From Ruegeria sp. SCSIO 43209 (GTDB lineage Bacteria > Pseudomonadota > Alphaproteobacteria > Rhodobacterales > Rhodobacteraceae), in assembly GCF_019904295.1 (NCBI RefSeq), contig NZ_CP065359.1:2319001-2383000 (forward strand): a stretch of 64,000 nucleotides of DNA, given 5' to 3'. Below the pieces are notes generated by a model. That model did no database searches and had not been told where the DNA came from. It was given only the letters and a program-made list of their open reading frames with translations. How positions within the stretch are numbered: the stretch's first letter is position 1; each line of letters begins with the position of its first letter. Positions 36,475 to 45,520 of the stretch are shown here, in pieces. The position numbers were made by a program, and so were the translations under genes.

Positions 36475-37743
36475 ATGACCAGATTGTTCAACGCGGCCAG
36501 TGCCCTGACCTTGTGTATCGCAAGTACAGCTGTCGCCGAGGCCCCGTCCAAAGCCGATGTTCTGACCACATATTCCAATATCGCCGAAGCCAAATATGAC
36601 GACAGTCTGATTGCAGCAAAGAAACTGCAAGCTGCCGTCAACGCCCTCATTGCTGACCCGTCCGATGCCACTCTGAACACAGCCCGTGCCGCATGGATCG
36701 CCGCGCGCGTGCCGTATCAGCAGACCGAGGTTTATCGCTTTGGCAACGCCATCGTCGACGATTGGGAAGGCAAGGTGAACGCATGGCCTCTGGACGAGGG
36801 CATGATAGACTATGTGGATTCCTCCTACGGAGGCCCCAGCGATGAGAACGAGTTTGCGGCGCTGAACGTCATCGCCAACCCCAGCTTTGATCTGTCTGGC
36901 GAGACCATCGACGCAAGCGAAATCACCCCTGCCCTGCTGTCGGATACGCTGCACGAGGCTGACGGGATCGAGGCGAACGTCGCCACCGGCTATCACGCCA
37001 TCGAATTCCTGCTGTGGGGTCAGGACCTGAACGGCCACGGCACGGGCGCAGGAAGTCGTCCTTATACCGATTATCTAGTTGGTGACGGCTGTACAGGTGG
37101 CAACTGCGATCGCCGCGCCCAGTATCTGAAAGCGGCAACCGATCTGCTGATCAGTGATCTGGAATGGATGACTGCCCAGTGGACCGAAGATGGTGACGCA
37201 CGTGCCGCTCTTGCCGCAAATGAAACTGCTGGCGTTAGTGCGATCCTAACCGGCATGGGTTCGCTGTCCTACGGCGAGCAGGCTGGTGAGCGTATGCGCC
37301 TCGGCCTGATGTTGAACGACCCCGAGGAAGAGCAGGACTGCTTCTCGGACAACACCCACAACAGCCATTACTATGACGGCCTGGGCATCCAGAATGTGTA
37401 TTTGGGCAGCTATACCCGCATCGATGGCACGCCTGTTTCGGGTGCATCCCTATCGGATCTGGTGACCGCAGCCGATCCGACGCTTGATACAGAGATGAAA
37501 GCCAAGCTGGCCAACACCATGCTGGCGCTAGGCCGTATCAAATCAACCGCCGAAGCGGGTTTTGCGTATGACCAGATGCTGGAACGCGGCAATGAAGGTG
37601 GCGAAGCGCTGATTATGGGTGGCGTCAATGGACTGGTCGATCAAACCAAGACCATCGAACGCATCGTGACCGTGCTGGAGCTTGAGCAGATCGATTTTGA
37701 AGGCTCGGACAGCCTGGATAACCCTGGCGCGGTATTCCAATAG
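36475..37743 (+). CDS. Imelysin family iron-uptake protein (IrpA/EfeO-like)
   Basis: Periplasmic protein of 422 aa with signal peptide MTRLFNAASALTLCIASTAVAE. The imelysin (peptidase M75) domain contains the GxHxxE motif in ATGYHAIEFLLWGQDLNGHG near residue 175, thought to bind metal. AARVPYQQTEVYRFG near residue 80 is also typical. ATG 36475 begins the signal peptide; a GTG nine bases upstream is unlikely. Followed by a terminator and then bfd-bfr. Confidence 0.91.
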   Translation: MTRLFNAASALTLCIASTAVAEAPSKADVLTTYSNIAEAKYDDSLIAAKKLQAAVNALIADPSDATLNTARAAWIAARVPYQQTEVYRFGNAIVDDWEGKVNAWPLDEGMIDYVDSSYGGPSDENEFAALNVIANPSFDLSGETIDASEITPALLSDTLHEADGIEANVATGYHAIEFLLWGQDLNGHGTGAGSRPYTDYLVGDGCTGGNCDRRAQYLKAATDLLISDLEWMTAQWTEDGDARAALAANETAGVSAILTGMGSLSYGEQAGERMRLGLMLNDPEEEQDCFSDNTHNSHYYDGLGIQNVYLGSYTRIDGTPVSGASLSDLVTAADPTLDTEMKAKLANTMLALGRIKSTAEAGFAYDQMLERGNEGGEALIMGGVNGLVDQTKTIERIVTVLELEQIDFEGSDSLDNPGAVFQ

Positions 37744-37750
37744 GTATCAT

Positions 37751-37784
37751 GGCCGGGCGCATTTTTAGTGCTCTCGGCCTTTTT
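37751..37784 (+). terminator. Intrinsic terminator after the imelysin gene
   Basis: GGCCG (37751-37755) pairs with CGGCC (37775-37779), extended internally by GCGC/GTGC after a small bulge, and is followed by five T residues (37780-37784). It lies eight bases after the stop codon, so the imelysin gene is a separate transcript from bfd. Confidence 0.8.
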
Positions 37785-37832
37785 CAACATCGAGTGTGGC
37801 GTCTTGGCACTGGACGCGCCCTCAATAACCTA

Positions 37833-37851
37833 CTATTTCACTAGGAAATAG
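37833..37851. promoter_or_regulatory. CTATTTC-N5-GAAATAG element upstream of bfd (putative iron box)
   Basis: CTATTTC (37833-37839), spacer ACTAG, GAAATAG (37845-37851) is a perfect 7-bp inverted repeat ending 20 bases before the bfd start, so it overlaps the promoter or leader. It shares its pattern with 36393-36411. Confidence 0.68.
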
Positions 37852-37871
37852 CATACCCCGACTGAGTCGCC

Positions 37872-38165
37872 ATGATCGTTTGCCAATGCACCAACATCTC
37901 TGACCACGACATCCGAGCGGCGATCGATTGGATGCGCACGGCAGACCCACAGACCATCATCACTCCCGGCAAGATCTATCATGCCCTTGGCAAGTCAGCG
38001 GATTGCGGCGGATGTATGCCGCTTTTCCTAGACACAATGCGCGCAGACGATAATCTTAAAGTCCCCATGCAGCTTCGGTCATTGCGATCCGAAGTATCAC
38101 AGGAGAAAGCACATGAAGGGCGATCCCAAGGTCATAGAATACCTCAACAAATCTCTGCGGCATGA
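37872..38165 (+). CDS. bfd: Bacterioferritin-associated ferredoxin Bfd
   Basis: [2Fe-2S] protein of 97 aa that reduces bacterioferritin to release stored iron. The cluster cysteines are CxC in VCQCTNIS at residues 4-6 and CGGC in [11 protein letters not shown] near residue 42. The C-terminal 35 residues exceed the usual 60-70-aa length and overlap the start of bfr by 53 bases in another frame, so the tail may be unimportant. Located between an imelysin gene and bfr. Confidence 0.88.
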   Translation: MIVCQCTNISDHDIRAAIDWMRTADPQTIITPGKIYHALGKSADCGGCMPLFLDTMRADDNLKVPMQLRSLRSEVSQEKAHEGRSQGHRIPQQISAA

Positions 38166-38598
38166 ACTGACGGCGGTCAGCCAATACTGGCTACATTACC
38201 GCCTGCAAGAGGATTGGGGGCTTGGCCATATGGCCAAGAAAAGCCGTGAGGAATCCATCGAGGAGATGGGCCATGCAGACAAGCTGATCGAGCGGATCAT
38301 CTTTCTGGAGGGCCACCCCAACCTGCAGAAACTTGACCCACTCCGCATCGGGCAGACCCCGAAAGAAACACTGGAATGCGATCTAGCCGCCGAACAAGAC
38401 GCGCGGGCGCTTTATGTCGAAGCGCGGGAATACTGCCGCGAGGCCGGCGACTATGTGTCCATGGGCCTGTTCGAAGAATTAATCAGCGACGAAGAAGGAC
38501 ATATCGACTTCCTCGAAACGCAGCTCGACCTTTATGAAAGGATTGGCGAAGCCAATTATGCGCAACTTAACGCATCCAAGATGGACGAAGGCGAGTAA
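38113..38598 (+). CDS. bfr: Bacterioferritin
   Basis: Haem-containing iron-storage protein of 161 aa, the standard length. Ferroxidase ligands are visible at the positions known from E. coli: Glu18 ([10 protein letters not shown]), Glu51 and His54 ([13 protein letters not shown]), Glu94 ([10 protein letters not shown]), Glu127 and His130 ([11 protein letters not shown]). Met52, the haem ligand, is present in EEMGH. An AGGAGAAAGCAC site lies before the ATG inside bfd. The 3' end overlaps the di-haem oxidoreductase gene. Confidence 0.95.
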   Translation: MKGDPKVIEYLNKSLRHELTAVSQYWLHYRLQEDWGLGHMAKKSREESIEEMGHADKLIERIIFLEGHPNLQKLDPLRIGQTPKETLECDLAAEQDARALYVEAREYCREAGDYVSMGLFEELISDEEGHIDFLETQLDLYERIGEANYAQLNASKMDEGE

Positions 38599-40105
38599 GC
38601 TTGCCCTTGCATCGGTGGCCGCACTCACGGCCACCTCTTCCCAAGCCACCGAGCTGCGAGACCCTCATCTAAATTTCCTTCCAAGAACAGCCGAAGAACG
38701 CGCCCGGATCGACGCTGTCACAGCAACGCCGGACGACTTCAGTGTGCCGCAACGGTTCGAAGAACTGTCCGCTGGTGCTGCGACCGTGCGGGCGCGCACT
38801 GATGCGGACGCGTTTTCTCAGCCCTCCGCCAATTTAAGCTTCGAACAGGAGCTGGACTTCAAAGTCGGCAACGGGTTTTTCAAAAAGATCTGGGTCTCGT
38901 CTCCGTCGTCCACTCTGGCTTCGGACGGTTTGGGTCCGCTATACAACGCCCGCTCGTGTCAGCGCTGTCACATCAAGGACGGGCGCGGTCATACGCCTAA
39001 CGGCCCGGATGACAATGCCGTCTCGATGTTCCTGAGAGTTTCGGTTCCCGGCAAGCCAGAGGGCGCGCCTGCCGAGATCGAAGACTATATCGCCACCCTG
39101 CCTGATCCGAGTTATGGCACTCAACTGCAGGATTTCGCTCTGGCAGGCCATCCCGCAGAATATCGGCTGGACATCACGTATGAGGAAGTCCCCGTCGCGC
39201 TGTCCGACGGCGAAACGGCCTCGCTCCGCCGCCCCAGCTATAAGGCCGCCGATTTGGGCTATGGCCCGCTGCACCCGGACGCGATGCTTAGCCCTCGAGT
39301 TGCGCCGCAGATGATCGGACTGGGGTTGCTGGAATCAATTCCGGTTGAGGACTTGCTGGCCAAAGCCGATCCTGATGACGAAGACGGCGATGGCATCTCG
39401 GGCCGTCCGAACATCGTATGGTCGACGGAATTTGGCGAACCAATGATGGGCCGCTTTGGTCACAAGGCCGGGATGCCCACGGTGATGGAGCAATCGGCGG
39501 CGGCCTTCGCAGGTGATATCGGCATATCAAGTCCGCTTTACCCCGCGCCGTACGGCGATTGCACCGAATTACAGGCCAACTGCATCGATGCACCGCACGG
39601 AGACAACGATGCGCGGGGATTCGAGATTGACGCGATTGGCATGGACCTCGTCGCCTTCTACAGCCGCAATCTCGGTGTTCCGGCGCGCCGAGACACCGAT
39701 GACCCTGAAGTGCTGCGCGGGAAAGAAGTGTTTCTTGCCTCGGGCTGCGCATCCTGCCACACGCCTGCATATGTCACCCACAGGATGCCCGATAGGCCCG
39801 AACAGAGCTTCCAGCTTATCTGGCCCTATACCGACCTGCTGTTGCACGATATGGGCGAGGGTCTGGCCGATAACCGCCCCGAGGCCCGCGCAACGGGCCG
39901 CGAATGGCGCACGCCGCCTTTGTGGGGCATCGGCCTGACCCAGCGCGTCTCGGGCCACACCCAATTCCTGCACGATGGTCGCGCGCGATCCCTGCTTGAA
40001 GCCATCCTTTGGCATGGTGGCGAGGCGCAGGCCGCCCGCGACACGGTTGTTTCAATGCCTAAAGCCGACCGCGACGCCCTGATCCGCTTTCTTGGGAGCC
40101 TCTGA
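38558..40105 (+). CDS. Di-haem oxidoreductase (thiol oxidoreductase, DUF1111 family)
   Basis: Periplasmic c-type cytochrome of about 515 aa. The signal peptide is [30 protein letters not shown]. Two haem-attachment sites are present: CQRCH in [12 protein letters not shown] near residue 138 and CASCH in [10 protein letters not shown] near residue 400. It is of the kind found beside imelysin genes in iron-uptake operons. ATG 38558 opens the signal peptide; 38534 is also possible. Both lie inside bfr and lack a clear ribosome-binding site, suggesting translational coupling. Confidence 0.88.
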   Translation: MRNLTHPRWTKASKLALASVAALTATSSQATELRDPHLNFLPRTAEERARIDAVTATPDDFSVPQRFEELSAGAATVRARTDADAFSQPSANLSFEQELDFKVGNGFFKKIWVSSPSSTLASDGLGPLYNARSCQRCHIKDGRGHTPNGPDDNAVSMFLRVSVPGKPEGAPAEIEDYIATLPDPSYGTQLQDFALAGHPAEYRLDITYEEVPVALSDGETASLRRPSYKAADLGYGPLHPDAMLSPRVAPQMIGLGLLESIPVEDLLAKADPDDEDGDGISGRPNIVWSTEFGEPMMGRFGHKAGMPTVMEQSAAAFAGDIGISSPLYPAPYGDCTELQANCIDAPHGDNDARGFEIDAIGMDLVAFYSRNLGVPARRDTDDPEVLRGKEVFLASGCASCHTPAYVTHRMPDRPEQSFQLIWPYTDLLLHDMGEGLADNRPEARATGREWRTPPLWGIGLTQRVSGHTQFLHDGRARSLLEAILWHGGEAQAARDTVVSMPKADRDALIRFLGSL

Positions 40106-40108
40106 CCC

Positions 40109-41119
40109 ATGCGTAGCCTTACTTTCGCCGCCGCCCTGCTGGTGCCCTTGGGCGCCTTTGCTCAGGATCGTGCTCCGATTTTGATGGATGTGACCGAAAC
40201 GCATATTCTACCGCGCTTTGCAGAGCTGGCTGACGCAACCGGTGCTTTGTCGACCACAGCCCAAACAGATTGCGAATCGGAGTCAGACGACCTGCGCGCT
40301 GATTACGCCACGGCATTCGATAGCTGGATTTCGGCCAGCCATTTACGTTTTGGGCCGTCCGAGGCTGACGATCGCGCTTTTGCACTGGCTTTCTGGCCAG
40401 ATACCAAAGGATTCACGCCCAAAACCCTGTCCCGACACATCGCCAGTGAAGACACTGCCGTCGACGACCCTGATGCCTTTGCCGAAACCTCAATCGCCGG
40501 GCGCGGCTTTTTTGCATTGGAACGAATGCTCTTTGATCCAGCGATGACAGAACAAGGAAGCGCCGACTATCGTTGCGCGCTTATCCGCGCCATCACCACT
40601 GATATCAACCGAAATGCCGTCGCGATCAACGCGGACTGGCAAAGCTACGCACCACGACTGACGCAGCCGGGGGACAACAGCCCCTATCGCTCGGGCGATG
40701 AGGCAATGCAGGAGCTGTTCAAGGCGCTTACAACGGGGCTAGAGTTCACAGCCGACACACGCATTGGACGCCCTTTAGGAACGTTCGAGCGTCCGCGCCC
40801 GAACCGTGCTGAAGCGCGGCGGTCCAAGCGGTCGTTGCATCATGTCACGCTGTCTCTGATCGCCCTGCGTGACTTGGCCGCCCGTCTGTCCTTTGACCAC
40901 CCCGAGATTGCTGCAGATCTGGATGCCGGTTTCGCGCGGGCCATCGACCGGGCTCAATCACTGGACGACCCCGCCCTCGCCGGTGTTGCGACACCGCAAG
41001 GTCGCGTCCGCATCGAAGCGCTGCAGCAATCGATCAACGACATTCGCGAGATCGCCGCGACCGAGCTTGGCCCGACGCTCGGCATCAGCGCCGGATTCAA
41101 CTCACTGGATGGGGATTGA
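40109..41119 (+). CDS. Imelysin family protein, second copy
   Basis: Periplasmic imelysin-type protein of 336 aa with signal peptide MRSLTFAAALLVPLGAFAQ. The domain is recognisable by SWISASHLRFGPSEADDRAFALAFWPD near residue 72 and IAGRGFFALERMLFDP near residue 130, where the first protein has GYHAIE. The histidine of GxHxxE is replaced by Phe (GFFALE), so the metal site differs from that of the first imelysin. It starts three bases after the di-haem gene. Confidence 0.87.
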   Translation: MRSLTFAAALLVPLGAFAQDRAPILMDVTETHILPRFAELADATGALSTTAQTDCESESDDLRADYATAFDSWISASHLRFGPSEADDRAFALAFWPDTKGFTPKTLSRHIASEDTAVDDPDAFAETSIAGRGFFALERMLFDPAMTEQGSADYRCALIRAITTDINRNAVAINADWQSYAPRLTQPGDNSPYRSGDEAMQELFKALTTGLEFTADTRIGRPLGTFERPRPNRAEARRSKRSLHHVTLSLIALRDLAARLSFDHPEIAADLDAGFARAIDRAQSLDDPALAGVATPQGRVRIEALQQSINDIREIAATELGPTLGISAGFNSLDGD

Positions 41120-41122
41120 CCA

Positions 41123-42208
41123 TTGACGAACCGCCGCGAATTTCTTGCAGGCCTTGGTGCCGCCAGTCTTGCTTCGGTGCCGGGCTGGGCGTCCGTCGGC
41201 GCGCCCCGCTATCTGGCCGCTGCCTTATTCCCAGATGGTAGCTACCGCCTGTCCGGCCTGGATAACTCGGGCGCAGTTTTGTTCGCTATACCGCTACCCG
41301 CGCGCGGGCACGCCGCCGCGGCCCATCCGTTCAAAGCCCAAGCGGTCGCCTTTGCCCGCCGCCCCGGGACCTTTGCAATTGCAATTGATTGTACAGATGG
41401 TTCTGTCCTAAAGCGGCTGGAGGCACCCAATGGCCGCCACTTCTACGGGCATGGTGCATTCTCGGCTGATGGAACACAGTTTTTCACAACCGAAAACGAC
41501 TATGAGGCCGCAGAAGGTGTGGTTGGCGTCTGGGACGCGATCAGCTTCGCACGGCTGGGAGAGTTCTCGTCAGGCGGGATAGGCCCCCACGACATGCGCT
41601 TGCTGCCCGGTGGCGACATACTGGTCATCGCCAATGGCGGCATCGAGACACACCCCGACAGCGGTCGGACCAAGCTAAATCTGCCAACGATGCAGCCCAA
41701 CCTGAGCTATCTCGACATTTCGGGTTCGATATTGGAGCAAGTAGAGCTACCCCGCGCGCTGCACAAAAACTCGATCCGCCATCTTGCGGTGCGTGACGAT
41801 GGTCTAGTGGGTTTTGCAATGCAATGGCAAGGCAGCCAGACCAAGTACCCTGCCCTTCTGGGGCTTCACCGAAGGGGCGAAAAGCCTCGCCTTTTGTCAG
41901 CGCCCGAAACGCAGCAAAGAGAGTTGCAAGGGTATGCTGGCAGCATTGCCTTTTCCACCGATGGCCAATCGGTTGCGATCACCTGTCCGCGAGGCGATGC
42001 ATTGCACCGTTTCGACGTAAATAGCGGAGCATTCATCGAAGCTTTAGTGTTCGAAGATGTTTGCGGTTTAGGCGCCGGCAAGGCTGGGTTGGCGTTTACC
42101 ACCGGAACCGGTGCATTTGGCACTCTGACGACCACCGGCGCCGAAATCACCGCGCGGTCGGATTGCCAGTGGGACAACCACCTGATCCCGATCCGTACAT
42201 ACGGCTAG
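41123..42208 (+). CDS. DUF1513 domain-containing protein (beta-propeller-like)
   Basis: A 361-aa exported protein starting at TTG, three bases after the preceding stop and after GGGGATTGACCA. The Tat-like signal is NRREFLAGLGAASLASVPGWA. DUF1513 features are RGHAAAAHPFKAQAVAFARRPG, GHGAFSADGTQFFTTENDYE and GIGPHDMRLLPGGD, which look like propeller blades. It normally closes imelysin/di-haem operons; its biochemical role is unknown. Confidence 0.88.
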   Translation: MTNRREFLAGLGAASLASVPGWASVGAPRYLAAALFPDGSYRLSGLDNSGAVLFAIPLPARGHAAAAHPFKAQAVAFARRPGTFAIAIDCTDGSVLKRLEAPNGRHFYGHGAFSADGTQFFTTENDYEAAEGVVGVWDAISFARLGEFSSGGIGPHDMRLLPGGDILVIANGGIETHPDSGRTKLNLPTMQPNLSYLDISGSILEQVELPRALHKNSIRHLAVRDDGLVGFAMQWQGSQTKYPALLGLHRRGEKPRLLSAPETQQRELQGYAGSIAFSTDGQSVAITCPRGDALHRFDVNSGAFIEALVFEDVCGLGAGKAGLAFTTGTGAFGTLTTTGAEITARSDCQWDNHLIPIRTYG

Positions 42209-42310
42209 AATTCGGCGGCGAACCCTCTCACAGTTTACACTTGGACGAATCAAACTGCTGCCGTATTGGCAGGCGCTAAACCAGCACACCCAAGTTAAGG
42301 ACTGATCTGA

Positions 42311-44200
42311 TTGAAACAGACGCCCGACGCACCGCATTCCATCTACGGGGTTGAGAAATGGGGCCATGGCCTCATTGAGGTGACAGAAAGGGGCGAGATA
42401 GCTCTGCGCAATCCGATGGCCCCCGAGGCCGAGGCAATCAGCCTGCCGGGTATCCTCAGCGATCTGGACGACCGGGGGATCAAAGCCCCGATGGTCTTGC
42501 GTGTTGCGTCTTATCTAGAGCATGAAATCGCGCACCTGAACGAGAGCTTTGCCGAGGCAATCGCGCGCGTAAACTATAAGGGCCACTATCGCGGTGTCTT
42601 TCCGATCAAGGTGAACCAACAGGCGCAGGTGGTCGACCGGATCGTCGAGTTCGGCAAGAAATACAATTATGGCCTTGAAGCAGGATCAAAACCCGAACTG
42701 GTGGTGGCCCTGGCCCATCGCCTGGCCCCCGAAGCGCTGATCGTCTGCAATGGCGTCAAGGATGCTGAATTCATCCAATTGGCGATCCTGTCTCGCAAGA
42801 TCGGGTTCAACACCGTCATCGTGCTGGAAAGCCCAAAAGAGGCCAATACCGTCATCGAGGTCTATAACCAACTGGGGATCGAGCCCCTGATAGGCGTTCG
42901 GGTCAAATTGACCAATCAGATCAGCGGCAAATGGGAAGAAAGTTCGGGCGACCGTTCCGCCTTTGGAATGAACACCGACCAGCTTGTTGCCACCGTGGAC
43001 AAGCTTAAATCGGCGGGATTGCTGCACTGCCTCAAGCTGCAACATTCGCATCTGGGTTCACAGGTGCAAGACGTTAACGATGTGCGCCGCGCTGTTGGCG
43101 AGGCATGCCGGTATTACACCGAACTCTCGCGTGAAGGCGTACCACTCAGCTATCTGGATCTCGGCGGCGGCATGGGGGTGGATTACACGGGCGAAAAAAA
43201 GGCCGCGGAAAACTCGATCAACTACACGGTCGAGGAATATTGCGCCAACGTAGTCGAAACCGTGGCCTACGCCATGGACGAGGCAGAAATCGATCATCCC
43301 ACGCTTATCACCGAAAGCGGTCGTGCGGTTGTTGCGACGTCGTCCATGCTGGTCTTCAACGTGTTGGAAAGCACACTCTACGACGCCCCGAACGGACCAA
43401 TGGCCGAGCCCGATGACCACCACATGGTTTCCGACCTCGCCGCAGTACACGGCTATCTCAGCAAGGATCGGCTGCAGGAATGCTGGAACGACGCAACTTT
43501 CTATCGCAATGAATTGCGCGCGCTTTTCAGACGCGGGTATGTCGACCTGCGCCAGATGGCCCGGGCCGAGCGCATCTACCTGTCCCTTATGGCCCGGCTC
43601 AAGGCCTTGGCGGCAAGTGATGATCTGGACACGGAAGTGGATGACCAGCTTGAGAAGGTCGCAGACATCTACCATTGCAACTTCTCGCTGTTCCAATCCC
43701 TCCCCGATGTCTGGGCCATCGACCAATTACACCCGATCGTGCCGCTGCAAAGCTTGAATGAAACACCAGACCGACGCGCGGTCCTGTCCGACATCACCTG
43801 CGACAGCGACGGAAAGATCGACCGTTTCATACTGGCCGACGGCGTGTCCCCCAGCCTGCCAGTGCATTCGCTGCCCGAAGAAGGCGAGTATTTCATGGGC
43901 GTCTTCTTCGTTGGCGCCTATCAGGAAACACTTGGCGACCTGCACAATCTGTTCGGCGACACCAATGTAGTCACCATCGACCTGCGAACCGACGGTGGCT
44001 TCGACTTGCTGCATGAACAAGAGGGCGACACAATTTCTCAAGTCTTGTCTTATGTGGAATTCGACCCGCAAGACTGTGTCGCCGCGTTCCGCAAAATGGT
44101 GGACGAGGCGATTTCGACCGGTACTCTGCAAGCCAAGGACCGAAAAACCCTGATGAGCGCCTATCGCGACTCGATCAACGGCTACACCTATTACGAATAA
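42311..44200 (+). CDS. speA: Biosynthetic arginine decarboxylase SpeA
   Basis: PLP-dependent decarboxylase of the alanine-racemase fold, 629 aa, which makes agmatine from arginine. The PLP lysine is in GVFPIKVNQQAQVVDRI near residue 100. LKLQHSHLGSQ, YLDLGGGMGVDYTG and TESGRAVVA are typical. It begins at a TTG after AAGGACTGATCTGA; no better ATG lies near. First gene of a four-gene polyamine operon. Confidence 0.95.
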   Translation: MKQTPDAPHSIYGVEKWGHGLIEVTERGEIALRNPMAPEAEAISLPGILSDLDDRGIKAPMVLRVASYLEHEIAHLNESFAEAIARVNYKGHYRGVFPIKVNQQAQVVDRIVEFGKKYNYGLEAGSKPELVVALAHRLAPEALIVCNGVKDAEFIQLAILSRKIGFNTVIVLESPKEANTVIEVYNQLGIEPLIGVRVKLTNQISGKWEESSGDRSAFGMNTDQLVATVDKLKSAGLLHCLKLQHSHLGSQVQDVNDVRRAVGEACRYYTELSREGVPLSYLDLGGGMGVDYTGEKKAAENSINYTVEEYCANVVETVAYAMDEAEIDHPTLITESGRAVVATSSMLVFNVLESTLYDAPNGPMAEPDDHHMVSDLAAVHGYLSKDRLQECWNDATFYRNELRALFRRGYVDLRQMARAERIYLSLMARLKALAASDDLDTEVDDQLEKVADIYHCNFSLFQSLPDVWAIDQLHPIVPLQSLNETPDRRAVLSDITCDSDGKIDRFILADGVSPSLPVHSLPEEGEYFMGVFFVGAYQETLGDLHNLFGDTNVVTIDLRTDGGFDLLHEQEGDTISQVLSYVEFDPQDCVAAFRKMVDEAISTGTLQAKDRKTLMSAYRDSINGYTYYE

Positions 44201-44222
44201 CCCCTTGAGAGGAGACTATCCC

Positions 44223-45434
44223 ATGGGCAAAACACTGGTTGTCGGCGCGGGCGGCGTGTCCCACGCAGCCGTGCACAAAATGGCGATGAATTCGGACATC
44301 TTTACCGAGATAACGCTCGCCAGCCGAACCAAGTCAAAATGCGATGCCATCGCAGCGGCCGTTAAGGACCGCGTCGGTGTGGACATCGCGACTGCCGAGT
44401 TGGACGCCTACAAGGTTGAAGACACAGTCAAACTGATCAAAGAAACGGGTGCAGAAATCCTCGTAAACCTAGCCCTGCCGTATCAGGATCTGGTTCTGAT
44501 GGACGCGTGTCTTGAGGCCGGCATCCACTATCTCGACACCGCGAACTATGAGCCCGAGGACGAGGCCAAGTTCGAATACCACTGGCAATGGGCCTATCAA
44601 GAGCGGTTCAAAGAGGCTGGTTTGACTGCCATCCTCGGCTCGGGCTTCGATCCGGGTGTGACCAGCGTCTTCGCCAAATGGCTGAAGAAGCACAAGTTGG
44701 ATACGATCCGTCAGATCGATGTGCTGGACGCGAATGGCGGCAGCAACGATCAAGAATTCGCCACCAACTTCAACCCGGAAATCAACCTGCGCGAAGTGCT
44801 GGCCGAGGTGCGCCATTGGGAAAACGGCGCATGGCAGCACAGCCCGGCGATGACCCACAAGGTCGAGTTCGACTTCCCCGCCATCGGCCCCAAGAACATG
44901 TACCTGATGTATCACGAGGAACTGGAGTCGCTCAGCACCCATTTCCCCGAGATCGAGCGCGCGCGCTTCTGGATGACCTTCGGCGACGCCTACATCACCC
45001 ACGCCAAGGTGCTGGAAAACGTCGGTATGACTCGCATTGACCCGGTGATGCATGACGGCAAGAAGATCATCCCGATTCAGTTCCTGAAAACCCTGCTGCC
45101 CGATCCCGGCAATCTGGGCGCGGAGACCAAGGGCAAAGCCTGCATCGGTGACATCGCCACAGGTCAGGCCAAGGACGGCTCGGGCGAAAAGACCTATTAT
45201 ATCTACAACATCTGCGATCACGAGGAATGCTATGCCGAGGTCGGCAGCCAAGCCGTCAGCTATACCACCGGCGTCCCCGCCATGATCGGTGCGGCGCAGG
45301 TGCTGAAAGGCAACTGGACCCAGCCGGGCGTGTGGAACATGGAACAGCTCGACCCGGACGACTTCATGGACATGCTGAACGAACATGGTTTGCCATGGCA
45401 GGTCCACGAACTCGACGGCCCCGTCGATTTCTGA
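44223..45434 (+). CDS. Carboxyspermidine (carboxynorspermidine) dehydrogenase
   Basis: Saccharopine-dehydrogenase-like enzyme of 403 aa that condenses putrescine with aspartate semialdehyde and reduces the imine with NADPH, giving carboxyspermidine. It has LVVGAGGVSHAAVHKMA at the N-terminus, NLALPYQDLVLMDACLEAGIHYLDTANYEP near residue 85, and GSGFDPGVTSVFAKWLKKH near residue 145. ATG 44223 follows GAGAGGAGAC. Location between speA and the decarboxylase supports the assignment. Confidence 0.93.
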   Translation: MGKTLVVGAGGVSHAAVHKMAMNSDIFTEITLASRTKSKCDAIAAAVKDRVGVDIATAELDAYKVEDTVKLIKETGAEILVNLALPYQDLVLMDACLEAGIHYLDTANYEPEDEAKFEYHWQWAYQERFKEAGLTAILGSGFDPGVTSVFAKWLKKHKLDTIRQIDVLDANGGSNDQEFATNFNPEINLREVLAEVRHWENGAWQHSPAMTHKVEFDFPAIGPKNMYLMYHEELESLSTHFPEIERARFWMTFGDAYITHAKVLENVGMTRIDPVMHDGKKIIPIQFLKTLLPDPGNLGAETKGKACIGDIATGQAKDGSGEKTYYIYNICDHEECYAEVGSQAVSYTTGVPAMIGAAQVLKGNWTQPGVWNMEQLDPDDFMDMLNEHGLPWQVHELDGPVDF

Positions 45435-45474
45435 TCCGCATCAGCTTCATCTGGCTAAAAATATCTCGGGGGGT

Positions 45475-45493
45475 CCGGGGGCAGCGCCCCCGG
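45475..45493. repeat. G+C-rich hairpin (REP-like) between dehydrogenase and decarboxylase genes
   Basis: CCGGGGGC, loop AGC, GCCCCCGG form a perfect 8-bp stem, preceded by AAAAATATCTCGGGGGGT. I recognise this context as a repeat commonly scattered in Rhodobacteraceae intergenic regions. It sits in an 86-base gap inside the operon, so it may tune mRNA stability. Confidence 0.65.
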
Positions 45494-45520
45494 CCTCTCC
45501 ACAATCCGGAGACACCCGAA

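Noticed and set aside
38558..40105. Cytochrome c peroxidase (MauG-like) as a cofactor maturase
   Set aside because: It is a di-haem protein, but the sequence is of the DUF1111 type and it lies in an iron operon far from the quinoprotein cluster.
44469..45407. 312-codon minus-strand frame
   Set aside because: Antisense to the carboxyspermidine dehydrogenase; no domain seen.
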